Shown here: positions 6,421 to 9,835 of the stretch, in pieces
Layout of the letters: each line of letters starts with the position of its first letter
Numbering within the stretch: position 1 is the first letter of the stretch
NCBI GenBank assembly: GCA_030598645.1
Contig: JAUVPN010000074.1
Coordinates: 1-9,835 of the forward strand
From: Hyphomicrobium sp.
Lineage (GTDB): Bacteria > Pseudomonadota > Alphaproteobacteria > Rhizobiales > Hyphomicrobiaceae
Reading direction: 5' to 3'
Length of the DNA: 9,835 nt
The notes under the pieces: model-generated
Told to the model about the DNA's origin: nothing
Database searches by the model: none
What the model saw: only the letters and a program-made list of their open reading frames with translations
Position numbers and translations under genes: made by a program

Positions 6421-7176
6421 ATGTCGCAGTTTTGGTCAAGACAAGGCACCGGTGACATGAGGACGAACGAAGAGACAGTCTGGTCAGCCAAGATCGCCGG
6501 AATGCCACTTAACCTCTGGATCGCACTCGTGATCGAGTTAGCACTTTTCGCAGCGCTACTATTCGTGTCTGCCGGCACATTGGACTGGCCGGCGGCCTGG
6601 GTCTTCCTGGCTCTTTTTGCCTTGGGCGCGATTCCGGCCTCCATCGATCTTGCCAAACATAACCCTGACCTGCTCGATGAGAGGATGAAATGGCCGATCC
6701 AGCCCAATCAGCCGCTGTGGGACCGCGTTCTGATGATGACCTTGTTCGTTTTGGTCGTCGCCTTGTTCGTGGTGCCGGGGCTTGATGTCCGGTGGGGCTG
6801 GTCGCGGATGCCGCTTTGGCTCCAGATCGTCGGCGGCATCACTCTGCTGGTGACGTTCTATTTGTTTTTCGTGACGATGCGCCACAATCCCTATCTGGCC
6901 TCGGTGGTGAGGATACAGAAGGAGCGCGGCCACAAAGTCATCTCAACCGGACCTTACGCAATCGTCCGCCACCCCTTCTACGCCGCAGCCATTCCGTTCT
7001 TTCCGGCCATCGGACTTCTACTCGGTTCATGGTGGGCCGTTTTCCTGTCGCTGCTCGTGATCGCTATCTTGGCATATCGCGCAGTGAAGGAAGAGCGCCT
7101 CCTGGAGCAGGAGTTGGAGGGGTATGCCGACTATATGAAAAGAGTGTGCTTCCGGCTCGTTACTTATGTTTGGTGA
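6421..7176 (+). CDS. Membrane methyltransferase, isoprenylcysteine carboxyl methyltransferase (ICMT/PEMT-like) family
   Basis: This 251-aa integral inner-membrane protein probably transfers a methyl group from S-adenosylmethionine to a lipid or lipid-like acceptor. Hydrophobic segments lie at about residues 30-52, 57-77, 102-120, 132-152 and 190-218. The diagnostic C-terminal region is intact: GHKVISTGPYAIVRHPFY (170-187), with the G-P-Y-x-x-V-R-H-P-x-Y motif that binds SAM in this fold, and EERLLEQELEGYADYMKRV (224-242), with its E-E and Y-x-x-Y residues. In bacteria this family is usually not linked to protein prenylation, and its acceptors are mostly unknown. The start at 6421 has GGGGAG about 10 bases upstream; in-frame ATGs at 6457 and 6502 are alternatives that leave all helices intact. 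It is followed by a single-helix 47-aa protein on the same strand. Confidence 0.88.
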   Translation: MSQFWSRQGTGDMRTNEETVWSAKIAGMPLNLWIALVIELALFAALLFVSAGTLDWPAAWVFLALFALGAIPASIDLAKHNPDLLDERMKWPIQPNQPLWDRVLMMTLFVLVVALFVVPGLDVRWGWSRMPLWLQIVGGITLLVTFYLFFVTMRHNPYLASVVRIQKERGHKVISTGPYAIVRHPFYAAAIPFFPAIGLLLGSWWAVFLSLLVIAILAYRAVKEERLLEQELEGYADYMKRVCFRLVTYVW

Positions 7177-7292
7177 AACGGCTGATCCTGGTGGATATGC
7201 TCAAAGCACTGCGAACGGTCCGCGCATATGGGAAGAACGGCAGAGTAGACGAACCATGTGACACGTAGAGCCCAATGATGAGGTCTAGCGCA

Positions 7293-7436
7293 ATGACAGA
7301 CCCTACCGACGATGAAAAAGAGGACGCGCCATCTCTTTGGGGCGGCAAGCTCGACCGGCCTTGGAAAGTCGCCCTAGTCATCGGCGCCATGTTCGCCTTG
7401 TATGTCGCCACCACCTATGTGGCCGGTATGTACTGA
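7293..7436 (+). CDS. Single-helix small membrane protein (47 aa)
   Basis: An acidic soluble head (MTDPTDDEKEDAPSLWGG, residues 1-18) is followed by KLDRPWK and one membrane helix (VALVIGAMFALYVATTYVAG, about 26-45), ending MY. The charge pattern (negative head, then R and K just before the helix) suggests the N-terminus stays in the cytoplasm. There is no clear Shine-Dalgarno at the ideal distance (GAGGTC 11 bases upstream is the nearest), but the composition is strongly protein-like. It follows the methyltransferase by 116 bases on the same strand and might be co-transcribed. The family is not recognised. Confidence 0.65.
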   Translation: MTDPTDDEKEDAPSLWGGKLDRPWKVALVIGAMFALYVATTYVAGMY

Positions 7437-7496
7437 AACGTAGCCCGCCGGGGCGATCCTGGCAGGACTATCTATTTCCGAACCGGACGATGTGGC

Positions 7497-7601
7497 ATGT
7501 GGCACATCGAGCCCAAGAATGCCGCCTGGCGCGAGGTTCACCTTGCGCGCGTGGAAGGCTTCAGCAACTGCCTTTGGCTATCGGCACGCGTGGGCCGATA
7601 A
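7497..7601 (+). pseudogene. Truncated duplicate of the zinc-ribbon gene at 9384
   Basis: From 7494 to about 7579 this stretch matches 9381-9466 at 80 of 86 bases. That includes the ATG and an unbroken identical run of more than 50 bases. The protein starts the same way (MWHIEPKNAAWREVHLA), then differs (RVEGFSNCLWL) and ends at TAA (7599-7601) after 34 residues. In the full copy the next residues are the first CxxC of the zinc ribbon; here that part is damaged by small deletions and the rest is absent. The copy therefore lacks both metal-binding pairs and is probably a dead 5' fragment. A short peptide could still be made. The similarity stops about 100 bases in, and nothing upstream of the ATG is shared beyond GGC. 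Confidence 0.75.
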
Positions 7602-7666
7602 GTCATCCGGTGAGAAACTTGATGCGGGGATCTTTCGATGAGGAGCGGAGGTTGGCAGGTCTTGAG

Positions 7667-7807
7667 CTACTTAAGCTTCGCGAAGAAGACGGCCAGGTAT
7701 GCGGCCAACTCGCCTAGGTTCTCGAAGAACCGCTTGCGCTCGTCGCTCGTCGAGGCATATGCCACGTCGTCAAAATAGTTTTCGAGCCGACAAAATGCGT
7801 GCTGCAT
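7667..7807 (-). CDS. Small hypothetical protein (46 aa)
   Basis: This leftward gene has its ATG at 7807, with GCGGAG about 9 bases upstream, and TAG at 7667. The product starts MQHAFCRLENYFDDVAYAS, continues with charged residues (TSDERKRFFENLGE) and ends in a short hydrophobic helix, LAAYLAVFFAKLK. It may be a helical peripheral membrane protein. A rightward frame on the same triplets (from 7622) is also open, as expected of antisense to a real gene. The Shine-Dalgarno favours the leftward reading. Family and function are not recognised. Confidence 0.6.
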   Translation of the reverse strand: MQHAFCRLENYFDDVAYASTSDERKRFFENLGELAAYLAVFFAKLK

Positions 7808-8024
7808 CGTTACCGCTCCGCCATGAGAGCGATACTTTAGATCAATTTCCTTAAATACCCTCTAAGCAAGCAAAGGGACCCTTAAGCCTCAGCTTGCATC
7901 GCAGCATCACACACCAGTGAAGTTCATTTACCGGAGGTAATTGCGGTGCGCACGTAACGTACCCTGACGCCCAGCGAAAATGCTTGTGTAAGCGGCTTCG
8001 GTCACAAGACCAAGGAAGAATAAC
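7808..8024. other. Intergenic region with an RBS-proximal hairpin
   Basis: No gene is seen. Just before the 27-aa gene, CTT(C)GGTC-ACAA-GACCAAG (7996-8014) can fold with one bulged base. It competes with CTTGTG...CACAAG (7983-8008). The hairpin runs into the purine-rich ribosome binding site AAGGAAG, so it could affect translation of the next gene. A small dyad TTACC-GGA-GGTAA lies at 7928-7940. Confidence 0.35.
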
Positions 8025-8108
8025 ATGGCTGAGTTCATTCGCAGCGGCGTCATTGTGTGCATGGGTCTGAGCGTGATGAGCGCGGGCGTCGTGGTCGTTC
8101 TGTGTTGA
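8025..8108 (+). CDS. Tiny membrane protein (27 aa)
   Basis: The ATG at 8025 is preceded by AAGGAAG about 7 bases upstream. After MAEFIRSG the product is essentially one hydrophobic helix (VIVCMGLSVMSAGVVVVLC, residues 9-27) with a cysteine as last residue. It resembles the many single-helix micro-proteins that sit in bacterial inner membranes, often as modulators of larger complexes; no partner is evident. It lies 73 bases before another tiny membrane protein on the same strand. It is too short for most gene finders, so the call rests on the ribosome binding site and the hydrophobic pattern. Confidence 0.5.
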   Translation: MAEFIRSGVIVCMGLSVMSAGVVVVLC

Positions 8109-8181
8109 TGACGACCTGAACCCCTGGTGCCAACGCAAATGGCGATAGCTCCCAGAAACTAAATCAAAACAGGAGGCGATC

Positions 8182-8283
8182 ATGGTCCGCGACTTCGTTG
8201 CCCTAGCGATTCTCCTGATGATCATCGCCCGCGCCTTTCGCCTTCAAGAGGATGATCCATTGGAGCCTTTTGTGCAGGGTTAG
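8182..8283 (+). CDS. Tiny membrane protein (33 aa)
   Basis: The ribosome binding site is near-perfect: AGGAGG 5 bases before the ATG at 8182. The product is MVRDF, one hydrophobic helix (VALAILLMIIARAF, residues 6-19), then an acidic tail, RLQEDDPLEPFVQG. A short helix with a charged tail suggests a membrane-anchored micro-protein. It follows the 27-aa membrane protein and precedes the 106-aa hypothetical by 67 bases, so the three may share a transcript. No family is recognised. Confidence 0.6.
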   Translation: MVRDFVALAILLMIIARAFRLQEDDPLEPFVQG

Positions 8284-8350
8284 ATCGTGTAAATTGCAAC
8301 AGGATTGGCGTTGCGACCAAGGCTATAAATCGTCACTGAGTAGGGTTGCG

Positions 8351-8671
8351 ATGATCTATCACGTCCGTGCCAAGTTCCGCGAGGATACGGCAGCTGAGTT
8401 TCTTGCAAAGCTCACTGACGGCACGATTGAAAATCAACGTCCCGACGGTCGAGAACTGGTCGCGTCGATGAAACGAGCCGTGGTTAGCGAAAACGGCCTC
8501 ATTGAGTGGAGTGAACTGTGTTACTGCGACCCACCATTGGCGCATGAACGTGCAACGGTGCTCGACTCACACTTCGACGACATATCAGTGGAGCCGATTG
8601 ACGCCTATGAAAACTACAGCGGCCGCGCGTTCATGGACTACCTTCGTGAGGTCGTAGGGCAGGTTTCATAA
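8351..8671 (+). CDS. Conserved-looking hypothetical protein (106 aa)
   Basis: This is a soluble protein with no signal or membrane helix. It starts MIYHVRAKFREDTAAEF and continues with LTDGTIENQRPDGRELVASM, WSELCYCDPPLAHERATVLD and a C-terminal YENYSGRAFMDYL. The two cysteines of CYC (57 and 59) could bind metal or be incidental. The start at 8351 fits the protein-like N-terminus and has AGGG about 6 bases upstream; the frame is open back to 8252, but that part is less protein-like. It looks like a stand-alone member of a widespread hypothetical family in Rhizobiales (general impression, not searched). Function is unknown. Confidence 0.75.
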   Translation: MIYHVRAKFREDTAAEFLAKLTDGTIENQRPDGRELVASMKRAVVSENGLIEWSELCYCDPPLAHERATVLDSHFDDISVEPIDAYENYSGRAFMDYLREVVGQVS

Positions 8672-8932
8672 GTCCTTCCATGCGAGCGACATCACCCAAG
8701 ACAGTTGTCGGCGCTATCTGGAGGGGAACAGCGCCAAGCGCCGGTATCAATCATTAGAGCAGCGCCTGAGAGCGGCGGTTTCGCCATGGCACGGCGAGAC
8801 GTGCCGTCTCCAATTGTGGACCGGTTGACATTTCGCGGGGCGGCTCAAGGCCGGCTCGAGAGCCGTGCACGAGAGGAGCGAGCGCCAACGCACCGCCGCC
8901 GCTCGAAATAGACATCTAAGGAGAGAAAGCCT

Positions 8933-9220
8933 ATGCGATCTCTAGCTGCCTGCGCGCTGGTCCTGGCGCCCCTCACTTTCGCACCTGCTCATGCCGCTAG
9001 CATTGTTCCCAACCTCGGGCAATCGGCCGATGGCATTATTGCGGTGAATTCCGGTCGCTATGTCAGTAAAGACTGTACGCCCGTCAACGGTCCGTACGGC
9101 TTTTATGGAAGCATCTTTTGCCGGCCCACTAAGCAGGAACACCTGCGCAATCTTGGCTCGAACTGGCCGCAGAAAAAGCCGGACTTCCGAGCATACAAGA
9201 ACTACATCCTGGGGTGGTGA
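8933..9220 (+). CDS. Secreted hypothetical protein (95 aa)
   Basis: A clear Sec signal peptide, MRSLAACALVLAPLTFAPAHA, has a probable cleavage after residue 21. The mature protein is about 74 residues, rich in Gly, Tyr, Asn and Lys. It has two cysteines (48 and 63) spaced so that they could form a disulfide in the periplasm. The Shine-Dalgarno AAGGAGAG is well placed before the ATG at 8933. The 261 bases before it contain no convincing gene. The product could be periplasmic or secreted; no domain is recognised. Confidence 0.78.
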   Translation: MRSLAACALVLAPLTFAPAHAASIVPNLGQSADGIIAVNSGRYVSKDCTPVNGPYGFYGSIFCRPTKQEHLRNLGSNWPQKKPDFRAYKNYILGW

Positions 9221-9272
9221 AGCGGTTAGCCGCAGTATCATCCATTGAGCTGCTTTGACGTCCCAGAGAAGC

Positions 9273-9338
9273 TCGTGCACGGCCGCGATTTTTCTTGAAT
9301 CCCGTCATCTAGCGGGTATTCATTTCGGCCGTGTACGA
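9273..9338. promoter_or_regulatory. Large nested hairpin upstream of the zinc-ribbon gene
   Basis: The outer arms, 13 bases (9273-9285 and 9326-9338), pair throughout with one G-T. The inner stem GAAT-CCCG pairs with CGGG-T-ATTC (one bulge) around loop TCATCTAG. A second hairpin, CGACTC-TCTGC-GAGTCG (9336-9352), uses the last three bases of the first, so the two cannot both form fully. The pair lies 32 bases before the ATG at 9384. It could be a leader with alternative folds, a terminator-like 3' end for the secreted-protein gene, or an eroded insertion end. There is no T-run after either stem. Confidence 0.45.
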
Positions 9339-9383
9339 CTCTCTGCGAGTCGGGCAATGGCTTTCTAGCGTTAGGATCGCGGC

Positions 9384-9674
9384 ATGTGGCACATCGAGCC
9401 CAAGAATGCCGCCTGGCGCGAGGTTCACCTTGCGCACGTGGAAAGCTTGGGCAACCGCCTCTGGCTGCGCTGCAACGCGTGCGGCCACAGCTTGACGTCT
9501 GAGCCTCGCGCGTTCGCCAGCGAACATCACCTCGATATGCATACGCCGTTGCTCACCATCGCGCGCCGGCTGAAATGCACAAGCTGCAACGCGCGCAAGG
9601 GCCACTGCTGGCCAGAGCCGTATGGGATTGAGATGAAGGGTCGGCAGCGCCTGACTAGACCCAACAGTTCATGA
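9384..9674 (+). CDS. Zinc-ribbon-like protein (96 aa)
   Basis: This is a small protein with two CxxC pairs, C30-N-A-C33 and C65-T-S-C68, separated by 31 residues: the layout of a zinc ribbon. A further C75 and several histidines lie nearby. The N-terminus, MWHIEPKNAAWREVHLAHVESLGNRLWLRC, precedes the first pair; the second is followed by ARKGHCWPEPYGI and a basic tail. Such proteins bind nucleic acid or act as structural partners; the exact role is unknown. The start is the ATG at 9384, with GTTAGGATCG upstream as a weak ribosome binding site. The first 80 or so bases occur a second time at 7494-7579 as a truncated copy. Rhizobial genomes often carry several relatives of such genes (recollection, not checked). 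Confidence 0.7.
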   Translation: MWHIEPKNAAWREVHLAHVESLGNRLWLRCNACGHSLTSEPRAFASEHHLDMHTPLLTIARRLKCTSCNARKGHCWPEPYGIEMKGRQRLTRPNSS

Positions 9675-9754
9675 GCCGGCAGCTACGCTGTCGGCGGTGT
9701 CGTGGGCGTTGTTGGCGCGGTTGTCGTCTCGGGTACCTCGCCCGGCGGATCAAC

Positions 9755-9835
9755 TCAGATCAAAACCCCGGCGATTATCAGGACAAAAGCCAATATGAAG
9801 GCAATGATGATGACGGCGATCCGATTGGTGGAATC
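9755..9835 (-). CDS. C-terminal end of a small membrane protein (partial)
   Basis: The leftward frame enters from the right edge of the window and ends with TGA at 9755. The 26 visible residues are DSTNR followed by a long hydrophobic helix (IAVIIIAFILAFVLIIAGVLI). The helix ends the protein, as in small tail-anchored or single-helix membrane proteins. The start lies outside the window. It converges on the zinc-ribbon gene, with 80 bases between the stops. Confidence 0.6.
   Translation of the reverse strand, partial: DSTNRIAVIIIAFILAFVLIIAGVLI

Noticed and set aside
6216..6707. Leftward 163-aa open frame
   Set aside because: It overlaps the start of the methyltransferase gene in antisense, is low in complexity with many Ser/Arg, and shows no domain or good start.
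7622..7717. Rightward 31-codon frame with a protein-like reading (MRGSFDEERRLAG...)
   Set aside because: It has no Shine-Dalgarno and reads the same triplets as the better supported leftward gene at 7667-7807, so its openness is probably an antisense effect.
8825..8860. TTGACA at 8825 as a -35 box for the 8933 gene
   Set aside because: No -10-like sequence lies 16-18 bases downstream; that position is GC-rich.
8705..8911. Rightward 68-aa open frame before the secreted protein
   Set aside because: No convincing Shine-Dalgarno and an Arg/Ala-rich product. Another frame in the same stretch is equally open, so I see no basis to choose either.
1..9835. CRISPR arrays, complete insertion sequences, tRNA or rRNA genes
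   Set aside because: No regularly spaced repeats, no transposase or integrase motifs and no tRNA-like cloverleaf were seen on either strand.

Overview
The window reads like an accessory or lineage-specific stretch of an alphaproteobacterial chromosome. My best guess is Bradyrhizobium or a close relative. This rests on moderately high GC, a crowd of short hypothetical proteins with good Shine-Dalgarno sites, many short secreted or single-helix membrane proteins, and the general look of those proteins. It is an inference, because there is no rRNA, tRNA or housekeeping marker. I see no CRISPR array, complete insertion sequence, integrase or tRNA gene.

Layout, left to right. Bases 1-261 hold at most a doubtful short frame. 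A 14-helix-type MFS exporter (DHA2/EmrB-QacA class) runs leftward at 262-1620. It is divergent from a glutaredoxin-type arsenate reductase gene, arsC (1863-2219), which is closed by a strong intrinsic terminator. Next is a leftward two-gene membrane-protein module (about 2362-3084). Both of its genes carry an apparent single-base frameshift, so it looks decayed unless the shifts are sequence errors. After a poorly coding stretch comes a small leftward gene (3622-3780), then a region (3752-4297) where both strands are largely open in codon-for-codon antisense. A 71-aa hypothetical (4410-4625) follows. About 600 bases without a recognisable gene come next, holding a leftward terminator and a perfect dyad.

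From 5251 the window is a string of small genes: a 63-aa hypothetical, a leftward secreted 74-aa protein, a leftward 47-aa ribbon-helix-helix DNA-binding protein with hairpins behind it, and a membrane methyltransferase of the isoprenylcysteine carboxyl methyltransferase type (6421-7176). Then come a 47-aa membrane protein, a truncated duplicate of a zinc-ribbon gene, a leftward 46-aa protein, two tiny membrane proteins (27 and 33 aa), a 106-aa hypothetical, a secreted 95-aa protein, the intact 96-aa zinc-ribbon gene, and the 3' end of a leftward membrane protein.

Functionally, only arsC (arsenate to arsenite), the MFS exporter, the methyltransferase and the RHH regulator can be named. No arsR, arsB/acr3 or arsH is visible, so arsC is an orphan here, and I see no evidence that the MFS protein exports arsenite. 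I do not see a convincing new multi-gene system. The most interesting items are the partly duplicated zinc-ribbon gene, the run of micro-proteins, the decayed membrane module and the antisense-open locus.
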